42,884 nt of DNA from Planctomycetota bacterium (GTDB taxonomy: Bacteria; Planctomycetota; PUPC01; JACPCR01). The stretch is taken from positions 1 through 42,884 of the forward strand of contig JAQBXN010000070.1 of the NCBI GenBank assembly GCA_027625095.1, given 5' to 3'. Below the pieces are notes generated by a model. The model saw only the letters and a program-made list of their open reading frames with translations, ran no database searches and had not been told where the DNA came from. Below, one piece after another: positions 1 to 8,955 of the stretch. Positions within the stretch are counted from its first letter, which is position 1; each line of letters begins with the position of its first letter. The position numbers were made by a program, and so were the translations under genes.

Positions 1-2
1 CG

Positions 3-70
3 TCTTTCCGAATCCTTGGGAGATTCTTCTTTTCCTCTTCTTTCCGAATCCTTGGGTAATTCTTCTTCCT
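3..70. repeat. 36-bp tandem direct repeat, C/T-rich
   Basis: Two copies of a roughly 30-nt pyrimidine-rich unit lie head to tail with a period of 36 (copies start at 3 and 39). Each contains CTTTCCGAATCCTTGGG followed by ATTCTTCTT. No open frame uses it. It is the first of several short-period C/T-rich repeats in non-coding DNA of this window. Function unknown. Confidence 0.7.
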
Positions 71-175
71 TCAGCCCACAAGCCTTCAGTTGAGAGTAAA
101 AAGTGGATCGGTTATAGGACCCTTGCGGTTCTCGCCATCGGAATCAAGCCCCCTGGCGACAGGAATCCAACCCGG

Positions 176-222
176 CATTCCATTCTTCCAACATTCCATC
201 TTTCCACTCCTGAAGATCATCC
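176..222 (+). promoter_or_regulatory. Pyrimidine-rich leader with TTCCA repeats before the first gene
   Basis: The 45 nt before the ATG at 223 are mostly C and T and repeat the words CATTCC, TTCCAA and TTCCA. There is no good purine-rich Shine-Dalgarno sequence; the nearest candidate, TGAAGAT, is weak. A similar but distinct C/T-rich array precedes the SDR gene at 3542. This is an observation of composition; a role in translation is inference. Confidence 0.4.
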
Positions 223-1809
223 ATGTCCGATACACAAGCAGTTCTAATTGCAGGTAAATGGCGTCAGTCAGCAGGTGATAGCACCTTTCAGGCCAGCAAC
301 CCGAAGACAAGAGAAAAGTTGCCCGACCGGTATCCGGTGAGCCCGTGGGCAGAAGTTGAAGAGGCAATTGAGGCCGCAGCGGCCGCCTTTGAAGAACTCG
401 GCGGCCTCGCTCGGGATAAGATTGCTGCCTTCCTCGAAAAATATGCAGATCGCATTGAAGCTCGTGCCGGCGAAATCGCCGATATTGCGCAACTTGAGAC
501 CGCGCTGGGACGCGAACCCAGGCTTGGCACTATCGAGATGGGGCGCACTACCGGCCAGATTCGGCAGGCCGCTGCGGCCGCCAGAGAGCGTTCGTGGGTG
601 AACGCAGTAATTGATACCAGTAACAACGTTCGTTCGATGCTCGGCCCGATCGGGCCGGTTGCAGTTTTTGGGCCTAACAATTTCCCGCTGGCTTTTGGGA
701 GTATTTCGGGTGGAGATTTTGTTGCTGCGATTGCGGCAGGAAATCCAGTTATCGCCAAGGCGAATTCATCACACCCGGGCACAACCAGACTTCTTGCTGA
801 GGAAGCCCATGCCGCCGCGCAGGAGACTGGTATGCCTGCGGCCATGGTGCAACTCATTTATCGCACCACCCATGAAGACGGAGAGAAGCTCGTCTCTCAT
901 CCACTCATCGGTGCGACGGGGTATACCGGATCGCGCAGTGCCGGGCTCGTCCTGAAGGCAGCAGCGGATAAGGCCGGCAAGCCCATCTACCTCGAACTCA
1001 GCAGCATTAACCCCATGGTCATCCTGCCCGGTGCTCTGAAAGAACGCAGTGACGAAATTGCGGCAGAATTTCAGGCGTCGGTATTTATGGGAACGGGACA
1101 GTTCTGTACCAACCCGGGAACCGTCTTGTTGCTGGCTGACGAAGAATCAGCCGCCTTCGTCGAGAACGTCAAGGCTCGATTTGGTTCAGCTCCGGTGGGA
1201 ACTTTGCTTAGTGAAGGGGTGGAAAGGAATCTTGTTGCCGGTGTCCAGTCGCTGCGGGAAGCCGGTGCGGAATTACTGGTTGGAGGTGGCCAGGGGGGAG
1301 GCGATGGTTTCAGTTGCCAGAACTCCCTCCTCAAGGTTGACGGCGACACTTTTCTCTCGAATCCGGAGGCATTGCAGGAAGAGGCGTTCGGTAATGCCAG
1401 CCTGCTGGTCATTGCGAAGGATTCATGTCAGTTAAAACAGATCCTGAAAACTCTGGAAGGCAACCTTACGGGTTGTATTTACAGCCATTCCGGCGGCGGG
1501 GATGACGATCTCTACTCAGAGATCGTTCCTACCCTTCGCCAACGCGTCGGCCGCCTGCTCAACGACAAGATGCCGACCGGTGTATTGGTCACCCCCGCGA
1601 TGAATCATGGCGGGCCGTATCCAGCGACGGGCCATCCCGGCTTTACCGCGGTGGGTATCCCAACCTCACTTGTGAGATTTGGAATGCTTCAGTGCTTCGA
1701 TGGCGTCCGCCAGCATCGCTTACCCGCGGAGCTCCAGGATAAGAATCCGAATGGCAGAATGTGGCGTAACATCGATGGCCGGTGGACTCAGGCCGATGTC
1801 GCTGTTTGA
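223..1809 (+). CDS. NAD(P)-dependent aldehyde dehydrogenase, 2-oxoglutarate semialdehyde dehydrogenase type
   Basis: A 528-residue aldehyde dehydrogenase superfamily protein. The cofactor-binding region is around residues 145-185 (GPNNFPLAFGSISGG and VIAKANSSHPG). The general base is Glu258 in ELSSINP and the nucleophile is Cys295 in GTGQFCTNPG. The GPNNFPLAFG signature, the ELSSxNP form of the Glu motif and the length slightly above 500 fit the KGSADH/2,5-dioxovalerate dehydrogenase subgroup, which oxidises 2-oxoglutarate semialdehyde to 2-oxoglutarate at the end of non-phosphorylating sugar-acid and pentose catabolism. No other enzyme of that pathway is adjacent, so the substrate is inferred from subgroup signatures only. 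The ATG at 223 gives the expected family N-terminus (IAGKWR). Cytoplasmic. Confidence 0.85.
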   Translation: MSDTQAVLIAGKWRQSAGDSTFQASNPKTREKLPDRYPVSPWAEVEEAIEAAAAAFEELGGLARDKIAAFLEKYADRIEARAGEIADIAQLETALGREPRLGTIEMGRTTGQIRQAAAAARERSWVNAVIDTSNNVRSMLGPIGPVAVFGPNNFPLAFGSISGGDFVAAIAAGNPVIAKANSSHPGTTRLLAEEAHAAAQETGMPAAMVQLIYRTTHEDGEKLVSHPLIGATGYTGSRSAGLVLKAAADKAGKPIYLELSSINPMVILPGALKERSDEIAAEFQASVFMGTGQFCTNPGTVLLLADEESAAFVENVKARFGSAPVGTLLSEGVERNLVAGVQSLREAGAELLVGGGQGGGDGFSCQNSLLKVDGDTFLSNPEALQEEAFGNASLLVIAKDSCQLKQILKTLEGNLTGCIYSHSGGGDDDLYSEIVPTLRQRVGRLLNDKMPTGVLVTPAMNHGGPYPATGHPGFTAVGIPTSLVRFGMLQCFDGVRQHRLPAELQDKNPNGRMWRNIDGRWTQADVAV

Positions 1810-1951
1810 GGTTTCAGTGTTCAACAAGGTGCCGTTTCTTCAACGCTGGCGAGTTCGTCGACTGTCCAGTCTCGGCCTGGGTTCATCTGGATGCCGAAGG
1901 TCGTCAGAGGCTTGGCGAGGCTTTGGCCGCAACCCTCAAGGGGATATTTTC

Positions 1952-2557
1952 ATGAGCGGCTCTAAAAGAATCCCGTCGACTTCTACCCGGCTTCCATTCT
2001 GGCTGAGCATCCTTTCAGTCGTTTTGGCTCTTCCGCTTTTGTGCTCCTGCATGGCGGCGGACGCGGCCAAGGGTGCTGCCAAAATCACGGTCGCAACAGC
2101 CAAATTCACCGGCAAGGTCGCCATGGCGACCGGCAAGGTGGGGGTTGCTGGAGTGAAATATGCAACCGGTAGCCGAACGGTAAAGCTCGAGAAAGAAGGC
2201 AACAGTTACTACGCCGAGGTAAAGATAAACAAGCGAGACAAGGCAAGGCTGCTTCTGGATACAGGAGCGACGAATGTCCAGATATCGGCCTGGATGGCAC
2301 GACGGCTCGGACTCAGCCTGGCGAACGCGGAACAGGTCAGAGTCTCGCTGGCCGACGGCTCCACTAGCATGGCACGGATCGTCACTCTCAAAGAACTGCG
2401 GGTGGGCAAGGCCAAAGCTAAGGATGTAAAAGCCCTTGTTATCGAAGGTGCGTCCATCCCGGAGCGGGGCGGACTTCTCGGAATGTCGTTTCTCAATCGA
2501 TACAAGTTTCAAATCGATACCCAGAAGCACCTGTTGATCCTCAGGTCAACAGAGTAA
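1952..2557 (+). CDS. Retropepsin-like aspartic protease family lipoprotein
   Basis: A 201-residue protein. The N-terminus has a basic stretch, a hydrophobic segment and cysteines near residue 33 (LPLLCSC), an imperfect lipobox, so it is probably exported and perhaps lipid-anchored. Residues 35-70 are Ala/Lys/Val-rich. The C-terminal domain contains LLLDTGATNVQIS with the putative catalytic Asp103, then an ADGS turn and the GLLGMSFL segment of single-domain clan AA proteases, which act as dimers. I chose the ATG at 1952 because AAGGGG lies about 8 nt upstream; a longer frame from 1679 would run 131 nt into the aldehyde dehydrogenase gene. Substrate unknown. Confidence 0.75.
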   Translation: MSGSKRIPSTSTRLPFWLSILSVVLALPLLCSCMAADAAKGAAKITVATAKFTGKVAMATGKVGVAGVKYATGSRTVKLEKEGNSYYAEVKINKRDKARLLLDTGATNVQISAWMARRLGLSLANAEQVRVSLADGSTSMARIVTLKELRVGKAKAKDVKALVIEGASIPERGGLLGMSFLNRYKFQIDTQKHLLILRSTE

Positions 2558-2569
2558 GCCCTATTCCAA

Positions 2570-3442
2570 ATGCCTGACCCTCATCTCGTGTCTCACCACC
2601 GAAACTACAAACTCATTGCTATCGATGTGGACGGTACTCTCATTGACCATACGGGGAACATCCAATCCGAGGATCTGAGAGCGCTTCGACAAGCACAGAC
2701 CCAGGGAGCAACAGTAGCCATTGCATCCGGGCGGATGGGCGAATCGATCAGTCAGGTTTTCGACCGGATTGAGATGGATGGCCCAGTCATCGGCTACAAT
2801 GGAGCGATGGTCAAGCTGCCTCGCTCGGAGGGCGCTGAGATCATTTTTCATCGGCCTCTTTCACCTGAGATTGCCCGGAGCGTTGTGGATTTCGTTTACT
2901 GGTTTAATGGGTTCGCTCCTGAAGAGGATCGGATGCACCTCAACTACTATCTGGATGACGTTCTCTACGCAGATCGCCAGTGCGTATGGTCGGACAACTA
3001 TCATCGACAGACAGGCTCGACATTTCATTACGTTGGTGACCTGCACCAATTTGACGGAAAGTCACCCACCAAGACGATCATGATGAGTCATCCTGAACGC
3101 AGGGAAGTTTTCTATGATCTGTTCACCTATCATTTTTCGGACCAGGTCTACCTTGCCAAGACCTGGCCGGAGTATCACCTGGAAGTCATGAATCCGAAGG
3201 CAAACAAAGGGGAGGCCTTGCTGGCTCTCGCCGCCCACATGGGAATCGAGCGAGAAGAGATCATGGCCCTTGGTGACGGGGCCAATGATATTCCAATGCT
3301 GGAACTCGAAGGCGTGTTCAGTGTCGCCATGGGTAACTCATCCGACGAAGTGAAGCAGGTCTGCGATTGGACAAGCCGACCATGTGATGAAGCAGGAATA
3401 GCGCACGCGCTGGATTCGTTTTTCTTAATACATAGTACGTAA
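2570..3442 (+). CDS. Cof-type HAD-IIB family hydrolase
   Basis: A 290-residue haloacid dehalogenase superfamily phosphatase. Motif I is DVDGT (Asp19, Asp21), motif II is IASGR, the motif III lysine is Lys213 in NKGEAL, and motif IV is GDGANDIPML (Asp236, Asp240). The large C2-type cap between motifs II and III (about residues 85-205) places it in the Cof/YidA group, which dephosphorylates sugar phosphates and similar small molecules. It starts 12 nt after the protease-like gene, so the two are probably co-transcribed. The exact substrate cannot be read from sequence. Confidence 0.85.
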   Translation: MPDPHLVSHHRNYKLIAIDVDGTLIDHTGNIQSEDLRALRQAQTQGATVAIASGRMGESISQVFDRIEMDGPVIGYNGAMVKLPRSEGAEIIFHRPLSPEIARSVVDFVYWFNGFAPEEDRMHLNYYLDDVLYADRQCVWSDNYHRQTGSTFHYVGDLHQFDGKSPTKTIMMSHPERREVFYDLFTYHFSDQVYLAKTWPEYHLEVMNPKANKGEALLALAAHMGIEREEIMALGDGANDIPMLELEGVFSVAMGNSSDEVKQVCDWTSRPCDEAGIAHALDSFFLIHST

Positions 3443-3498
3443 TATGTATACGTAACAAGTGTGAGTCGATGTGAGGGATGGGCTCGCTGTCGCTCATA

Positions 3499-3527
3499 CC
3501 AACCCTCCAACCCTCCAACCCTCCAAC
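3499..3527 (+). repeat. 8-nt tandem array (CCAACCCT) in the leader of the SDR gene
   Basis: The unit CCAACCCT is repeated about three and a half times, ending 14 nt before the ATG at 3542. The following bases are also C-rich and no Shine-Dalgarno sequence is present. Just upstream (about 3429-3460) is a different AT-rich patch with repeated TACGTA-like words. Such an array could change copy number by slippage. Confidence 0.7.
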
Positions 3528-3541
3528 ACCCCACTCTTCCG

Positions 3542-4318
3542 ATGAACCTCACCAACAAAACCGCACTTATCACAGGCTCTAACCGCGGCATTGGGCGTGG
3601 CATTGCGCTTGAAATGGCCCGCGCAGGCGCCGATGTCGTTATCAATTACAACTCACACAAAGATGAGGCTGACAGTGTTGCTGAAGAGGTCGCCGAAATC
3701 GGGCGTCGTGCTCTGGTCTGTCAGGCGGATGTGTCCAAACGTGCGGATGTGGATCGGATGGTGGCATCCGCGTTGGAAGAGTTCGGCAAGATCGACATTT
3801 GTGTCTGCAATGCGGCCAGCACCATTCGGAAACCGTTTATCGAGCTGACTACCGAAGACTTTGAATGGGTGATGGGTGTGAGCTGCACCAGTGTTTTCAA
3901 CACCAGCCAGGCGTGCGCCAAGGAAATGGTCAAGCGCGGGGCGGGCGGGGCCATTCTGGTCATCAGTTCGGTTATGGGGGCGATACCATTTTCCAAATCG
4001 GTGGCCTACAACACCTGCAAGGCAGGCATCAATCACATGGCCAACACCATTGCCGATGAGCTCATCAGTGACCGCATCCGGGTAAACGTCATTGAGCCCG
4101 GGTGGATTGATACTCCCGGTGAGCGACGTTTCACTTCGGAAGAGGTGATATACGATGCGGCCAGCCAACTGCCGTGGGGCCGAATGGGCAAAATCGAGGA
4201 GATTGGTAAAGCTGCTGTCTTCCTCTGCTCGGATGATGCAGAATACATCACCGCTGCAAATCTGCGTGTGGATGGCGGGTTCTGCCTGCCGTGTAACAAA
4301 CTGAACAAGTCGTATTAG
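3542..4318 (+). CDS. SDR family NAD(P)-dependent oxidoreductase
   Basis: A 258-residue classical short-chain dehydrogenase. The Rossmann motif is TGSNRGIGRG near residues 11-20, the NAA(S) motif follows at CNAAS, the catalytic serine lies in VISSVMG (Ser142/143), and the YxxxK pair is Tyr156 and Lys160 in AYNTCK. The C-terminus has the usual FLCSDDAEYITAANLRVDGGF segment, here cited by its start and end only as FLCSDDAEYIT and RVDGGF. It resembles glucose/gluconate dehydrogenase-like SDRs, but the substrate is not determinable. The ATG at 3542 starts at the canonical N-terminus; the frame upstream is the C-rich repeat and is unlikely to be translated. purM starts 11 nt downstream. Confidence 0.88.
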   Translation: MNLTNKTALITGSNRGIGRGIALEMARAGADVVINYNSHKDEADSVAEEVAEIGRRALVCQADVSKRADVDRMVASALEEFGKIDICVCNAASTIRKPFIELTTEDFEWVMGVSCTSVFNTSQACAKEMVKRGAGGAILVISSVMGAIPFSKSVAYNTCKAGINHMANTIADELISDRIRVNVIEPGWIDTPGERRFTSEEVIYDAASQLPWGRMGKIEEIGKAAVFLCSDDAEYITAANLRVDGGFCLPCNKLNKSY

Positions 4319-4329
4319 AGGTATTCCAA

Positions 4330-5334
4330 TTGGCCATCACCTACAAAGACGCCGGGGTCGACATACAGCAGAAGACTCAAAGCATCAGGAGTGTTTCAGG
4401 ACTCATAGCGTCCACGCACAACAGCTACGTTCTGAGCGGGATAGGCCACTTTGGCGGGCTTTTTTCTCTAGCGATGGTCAAAGATTTTGACGACCCGGTT
4501 ATGGTGTCCAGCACGGATGGAGTAGGCACGAAGATCGAGGTTGCCGTGGCGACGAATAATCTCTCCACCATTGGCCAGGACATCGTTCATCACTGTGTTA
4601 ATGACATTCTTTGCTGTGGGGCACGGCCGCTGTTCTTTCTGGATTACGTCGGGACGAGCAAGCTTAATTCCGCATATTTCGCCCAACTTGTCGAAGGGGT
4701 CAGCGCTGCATGTCTGGCCCATGATTGCCCGCTCATTGCCGGTGAAACCGCCGAGATGCCGGGAATCTATTATGACAAGTGTCTGGATCTGGTTGGCACG
4801 ATCTCAGGTATCGTCGAGCGCGCCAAGATTGTCGACGGCTCAAAAATCCGAGCGGGCGATGTCCTCATCGGCCTCGAGAGCGACGGTCTACACACAAATG
4901 GCTTTACGCTCGCCCGTAAGGTGCTCCTCTCACAGAAGACGGTGAACGATCGGCTCGAAGGATTCGACCGCACAATCGGGCAGGAACTCCTGCGCGTCCA
5001 CCGAAGCTACTACAGCCTTGTTTACCCGCTGCTGGACGGGGACGGCATCCATGGTCTGTCGCACATCACCGGCGGAGGAATCATCGATAACGTCGCCCGA
5101 CTCGTGCCGGATGGACTCACCTTCAAGGTAGATTGGGATTCGTGGACCAGGCCGGCAATTTTCAGGACTATTCAAGAGATGGGCCCCGTGCCGGAAGAAG
5201 ACATGCGGCATACGTTCAACCTCGGTATCGGTTTCATCCTAATCGTCTCAGAAGATCGGTCTGAATCGGTGCGGAGTGAGTTGGCAGAAAAGGGCGAAAC
5301 GACGCATATCGTGGGCAGGATTGTCGCTCCGTAA
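4330..5334 (+). CDS. purM: Phosphoribosylformylglycinamidine cyclo-ligase
   Basis: A 334-residue AIR synthetase, which converts FGAM plus ATP to AIR in purine biosynthesis. Seen are the N-terminal YKDAGVDI segment, the ATP/metal loop SSTDGVGTK, the VNDILCCGARPLFFLDY region, the GETAEMPG motif, the second-domain LESDGLHTNGF segment and HITGGGI. Length is close to the usual 340-350. The start is TTG at 4330, preceded by AGAGG about 9 nt upstream; no ATG is available at the right place. It is not next to other purine genes, which is common outside enteric bacteria. Confidence 0.95.
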   Translation: MAITYKDAGVDIQQKTQSIRSVSGLIASTHNSYVLSGIGHFGGLFSLAMVKDFDDPVMVSSTDGVGTKIEVAVATNNLSTIGQDIVHHCVNDILCCGARPLFFLDYVGTSKLNSAYFAQLVEGVSAACLAHDCPLIAGETAEMPGIYYDKCLDLVGTISGIVERAKIVDGSKIRAGDVLIGLESDGLHTNGFTLARKVLLSQKTVNDRLEGFDRTIGQELLRVHRSYYSLVYPLLDGDGIHGLSHITGGGIIDNVARLVPDGLTFKVDWDSWTRPAIFRTIQEMGPVPEEDMRHTFNLGIGFILIVSEDRSESVRSELAEKGETTHIVGRIVAP

Positions 5335-5383
5335 GCGCAAATAATTATTTGTGTAGTCCGACTTGCCAAGTGCCAGGAAAAGG

Positions 5384-7657
5384 ATGCCCGTCCTATTTGC
5401 CCTCACTCAGTTCGCCAGCGCTTTCCTCCTCTTTCTTGTGCAGCCGATTATCGGGAAGATGGTTTTGCCCATTCTTGGCGGAACGGCGGCGGTGTGGAAT
5501 ACCAGCATGGTTTTCTTCCAGACATCCATGCTGGGTGGGTACGCATATGCGCATCTCTCGGTACGTCTCGGGCCTCGAAGGCAGTCCATTCTACACACAG
5601 CGCTTCTTGCGCAGGCATTCTGGTTCATCCCGTTCAGCATTAATGAGAAGACGCTGCATCTGCTGAGCGTACAGCCGCACGAGATCCCGCCCTCGATCTG
5701 GTTGCTGGCAGCACTTACTCTTACCGTGGGAATTCCCCTCTTTGTCCTGGCCGGCAGCGGCCCCATGATACAGAAATGGTTCTCGGCGACTGGGCACAGG
5801 GAATCAAGGGATCCATACTTCCTCTACGCGGCCGGCAATGTGGGAAGTATGTTGGCACTGGTGTCATACCCCGTTCTCGTTGAGCCATTGTTGACGCTTG
5901 GTCAGCAGGCCAGTTTGTGGGCTGTTGGTTATGCCGTTCTTGGAGCGTTAATGCTGGGATGCGCACTTTTTCTGTTCCGAAGAAATCTGCCTCAGGATAA
6001 TGCGAGGGCCGAGTTTGAGGAGTCTGAGGCGATAGAAGCTGTTCCAGAACATCAGATTCATTCTTGTCGTTTGGAGCGCGCACACTGGATAGTGCTCGCA
6101 CTGGGGCCATCCAGCCTGATGCTCGGCGTAACGGGTTATCTGACTACGGATATCGTCTCCATCCCGTTGCTGTGGATGCTGCCGCTGATCCTCTATCTGC
6201 TTACATTTGTCTTCGCCTTCGCCCGGCGAGAATGGATCCCGCATCGGTGGCTGTGTCGAATTCTACCAATGGCCGCATTGTTCTTGGTTCTTTGTCTCCT
6301 TTGGGAAGCCACAAGACCGACCTGGCTTCTGTTACCGTTGCACCTTCTGACCTTTTTCATTGCAGCGATGGTTTGCCACCGCGAACTGGCAAGACGCCGT
6401 CCGGAGGTCTCACGTCTGACCCTATACTACCTCTGCATCTCCGCGGGAGGCCTGCTGGGAGGTGTCCTGTCTGCGCTCATCGCCCCGCTGATCTTCAACG
6501 CCATGTTCGAGTATCCGCTGTCTCTGGTGCTCTGCTGTTGCCTTTGCCCATCCAGAAAACCTGAACACGCTCACGGGTCAGAATCAGGTCGAGAGTCGCT
6601 ATCATTTCTTTCCAGGCTGTCGCACGAGCTTGTGCCGTCTCTTCTGCTCGGTCTTTTCGCGGTAGTGCTGATCCTAGTGATGCAATCTATTTGGACAGAG
6701 CCGGGGGAAGTCCTTCGACGCCTTGTATATGCGCTGCCCGCCCTGATTTGCTTTCTCTTTGTTGACCGATCTGTCCGGTTTGGGGCAGGGCTTTGTTCTT
6801 TGATTCTGGCCGGCCAGTTCTATGTTGGCCGGCACGGTAGCGTCATACACCAGGAACGAAATTTTTTTGGAGTGCTCCGAGTAACCGAGAGCCCGGATGG
6901 GAGATTCAGACGCCTTGTTCATGGCAGCACATTACACGGACAGCAGTTTCTGGAGCCATCGCGCTCGCACGAACCTCTCGCCTATTACCATCAGACCGGC
7001 CCGATAGGCCGTGCCTTTGCCGGTCTTTCTGCACATTACCCGCAATGCAAAGTTGCGGTCGTTGGTTTGGGTATAGGTTCGATGGCGTTTTATGCAAAAG
7101 AAGGACAGGTGTGGGATTTCTATGAGATTGACCCAGCCGTGGAAGCTATCGCCCGGAAAACCGAGTACTTCACCTTCATCGAAAAAAGCGAAGCAAAGAA
7201 AGCAAACATTATCATCGGCGATGCTCGCTTACGGCTCCAAGATGCCGGGGAGCATTCCTACCAATTGATGCTGCTGGATGCGTTCAGTTCTGATGCCATT
7301 CCCCTTCATCTACTGACCCGGGAAGCGCTCGGTCTTTATCAGCACAAACTGGATGAATCCGGAATTATCTTGTTCCACACTTCGAACCGATATCTCGACC
7401 TCGCACCCATCCTGAAAAAGCTTGCGGATGACGCTGGGCTCATCTGCAGAATCAGAGAAGATTTCGATGTCGACGATTCTTCAGAATTGTATCTCGGCAA
7501 GACTCCCTCGGTTTGCGTGGCGATGGCCAGGCATGAGGCCGTCATTCATCAATTTACCGAGGGCGGCCCCTCTTGGTTAGAAATCGAGTTGGAGGGAAAG
7601 AATCCCCCTCTCTGGACTGATGACTATTCCAACATCCTGAGTGCTTTCCGGTGGTGA
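5384..7657 (+). CDS. Fused membrane protein with spermidine synthase-like methyltransferase fold domain
   Basis: About 757 residues. The N-terminal two thirds carry many hydrophobic helices beginning with FLVQPIIGKMVLPILGG and VWNTSMVFFQ, typical of the MFS-fused spermidine synthase-like family. The C-terminal 220 residues form a Rossmann SAM-binding-type domain: VVGLGIGS (Gly561-Gly565), YEIDP, GDARLRL, and the hallmark LLDAFSSDAIPLHLLT with Asp632. In this family polyamine synthesis is not demonstrated, so spermidine synthase is a fold label and not a proven activity. I prefer the ATG at 5384 because AGGA lies 5 nt upstream; an in-frame TTG at 5363 would add seven residues. It ends 32 nt from a convergent gene. 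Confidence 0.8.
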   Translation: MPVLFALTQFASAFLLFLVQPIIGKMVLPILGGTAAVWNTSMVFFQTSMLGGYAYAHLSVRLGPRRQSILHTALLAQAFWFIPFSINEKTLHLLSVQPHEIPPSIWLLAALTLTVGIPLFVLAGSGPMIQKWFSATGHRESRDPYFLYAAGNVGSMLALVSYPVLVEPLLTLGQQASLWAVGYAVLGALMLGCALFLFRRNLPQDNARAEFEESEAIEAVPEHQIHSCRLERAHWIVLALGPSSLMLGVTGYLTTDIVSIPLLWMLPLILYLLTFVFAFARREWIPHRWLCRILPMAALFLVLCLLWEATRPTWLLLPLHLLTFFIAAMVCHRELARRRPEVSRLTLYYLCISAGGLLGGVLSALIAPLIFNAMFEYPLSLVLCCCLCPSRKPEHAHGSESGRESLSFLSRLSHELVPSLLLGLFAVVLILVMQSIWTEPGEVLRRLVYALPALICFLFVDRSVRFGAGLCSLILAGQFYVGRHGSVIHQERNFFGVLRVTESPDGRFRRLVHGSTLHGQQFLEPSRSHEPLAYYHQTGPIGRAFAGLSAHYPQCKVAVVGLGIGSMAFYAKEGQVWDFYEIDPAVEAIARKTEYFTFIEKSEAKKANIIIGDARLRLQDAGEHSYQLMLLDAFSSDAIPLHLLTREALGLYQHKLDESGIILFHTSNRYLDLAPILKKLADDAGLICRIREDFDVDDSSELYLGKTPSVCVAMARHEAVIHQFTEGGPSWLEIELEGKNPPLWTDDYSNILSAFRW

Positions 7658-7689
7658 AACGGGCCGTTAGCCCGCGGCAGTGGGGTGGG

Positions 7690-8082
7690 CTAGCGTTTGA
7701 TTTCGCACGTGCCCCCGCGGCATCCTCCGCTGAACAGATTACCCAGCCGGATGCGATTCTTGGCAAAGAAAGTGTAGGCGGCATCGGATACCTTCCTCAG
7801 ACCCGGCCAGCCGGTTGGTGCGAGCAGCCAGCCGAGACCAATGGCTTTGTAGGCACTTCGAAACACTGCTACTCCATGGATCATTGAACCATCGGGGAGG
7901 ATCCCGTGGATGCTGGTCTGGACCCGCTCGTGCGTCAGGCCATAGTCTGAAGGATTGAAATCCGGCCTGGCGATGTCTTTGAATTCAAGTTTTTTTTTCT
8001 TGTCGAGCCTCTGCAGCCATGCAGCCTCACGCTTGCAGAAAGGGCAATCGCCATCATAGAGGATGCGTAGAGTATCAGACAT
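7690..8082 (-). CDS. DCC family thiol-disulfide oxidoreductase (DUF393)
   Basis: A 130-residue protein with the family signature YDGDCPFC near the N-terminus (Cys13, Cys16), a thioredoxin-like CxxC, followed by the conserved HGILPDGSMIHGVAVFR segment. It fits the DCC/DUF393 family of small cytoplasmic proteins predicted to be thiol-disulfide oxidoreductases. The start is supported by AAGGAG upstream. It is the last gene of a minus-strand run after rny and the phosphoesterase gene. Confidence 0.88.
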   Translation of the reverse strand: MSDTLRILYDGDCPFCKREAAWLQRLDKKKKLEFKDIARPDFNPSDYGLTHERVQTSIHGILPDGSMIHGVAVFRSAYKAIGLGWLLAPTGWPGLRKVSDAAYTFFAKNRIRLGNLFSGGCRGGTCEIKR

Positions 8083-8141
8083 CGGTGCAGCTCCTTATTG
8101 CGGTAATTTATCAATCAGATCACCGCGTGAATTGGAGTGCC

Positions 8142-8942
8142 TTAACAGGCTTCAGCAAATTCCTTGAGTTGAACCCGCTCGATGCTCAGCGCTTTTCCAG
8201 TGCTTTCTTCCACCGTTACGATGATTCCGTTCATCCGAATATCCCCTTCGGCGACATCAAATCGGGCGGGGATCTGCTGGATCATTTTCTGCAGGACAGG
8301 GGCCACCTCGCGACCTAAAACGGAATGGAACGAACCGGTCATGCCAAGATCTGAGATGTATGCTGTGCCCTTGGGAAGAACCCGCTCGTCTGCGGTTTGG
8401 ACGTGAGTGTGTGTGCCCCAGATGCAGGATACCTGGCCGTCAAGAAACCAGCCGAGGGCAATTTTTTCCGAGGTGGCTTCAGCGTGGAAATCTATCAACA
8501 CGATAGGAGTCTCTCTGCGCGCTTGTGTTACTGCCTTCTCAAGTGCTTTGTAAGGACAATCGATCGGACTCATGAAGAGGCGACCGAGAGCATTCAGGAC
8601 GGCGACTTTAACGCCTTTTTTCGATTCGATGATCGTGATACCTCTACCCGGGCAGTTGTCAGGATAGTTAATAGGCCGAATCAGCCGGCCGTTTGGTACG
8701 AGTCCGGCCGCGATTTCCATCCTCCGCCAGATGTGGTCGCCAGAGGTGAGGACGTCGATATCGCACGCCAGCAACTTTTCCATGATCTTGACGGTGACGC
8801 CTGACCCTGAGACGACGTTTTCGCAGTTGGCCACGACGAAATCGATGTTATTTGCCTCTCTGAAAGCGCCGAGCTTCTCACGCAGGATCTTCCTGCCGGG
8901 CGTGCCCACAATATCTCCGATAGCCAGTATGCGAATCGCCAT
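8142..8942 (-). CDS. YmdB-type metallophosphoesterase (TIGR00282 family)
   Basis: A 266-residue calcineurin-like phosphoesterase. Metal-binding motifs include GDIVGTPGR at the N-terminus, the ANCEN segment, TSGDHIW, DFHAEATSEK and WGTHTHVQTAD, and near the C-terminus the YISDLGMTG segment. The family is the YmdB type, for which cyclic nucleotide 2',3'-phosphodiesterase activity has been reported in Bacillus. It directly follows rny, as in Bacillus. I chose the ATG at 8942 (protein starting MAIRILAIGD); an upstream TTG at 8975 would overlap the end of rny by 20 nt. Confidence 0.9.
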   Translation of the reverse strand: MAIRILAIGDIVGTPGRKILREKLGAFREANNIDFVVANCENVVSGSGVTVKIMEKLLACDIDVLTSGDHIWRRMEIAAGLVPNGRLIRPINYPDNCPGRGITIIESKKGVKVAVLNALGRLFMSPIDCPYKALEKAVTQARRETPIVLIDFHAEATSEKIALGWFLDGQVSCIWGTHTHVQTADERVLPKGTAYISDLGMTGSFHSVLGREVAPVLQKMIQQIPARFDVAEGDIRMNGIIVTVEESTGKALSIERVQLKEFAEAC

Positions 8943-8955
8943 AAGTTTGAAATCT

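Noticed and set aside
288..857. 189-residue Ala/Ser-rich minus-strand frame
   Set aside because: It is antisense to the aldehyde dehydrogenase; its composition mirrors the Ala-rich sense codons.
3499..3527. Possible CRISPR-like or long direct repeat array
   Set aside because: The unit is only 8 nt without spacers; it is a simple tandem repeat. No CRISPR array was seen anywhere in the window.
7660..7695. TAGCCC/GGGCTA hairpin between convergent genes as a bidirectional terminator
   Set aside because: The stem is short, the loop is GC-rich and neither side has a T run.
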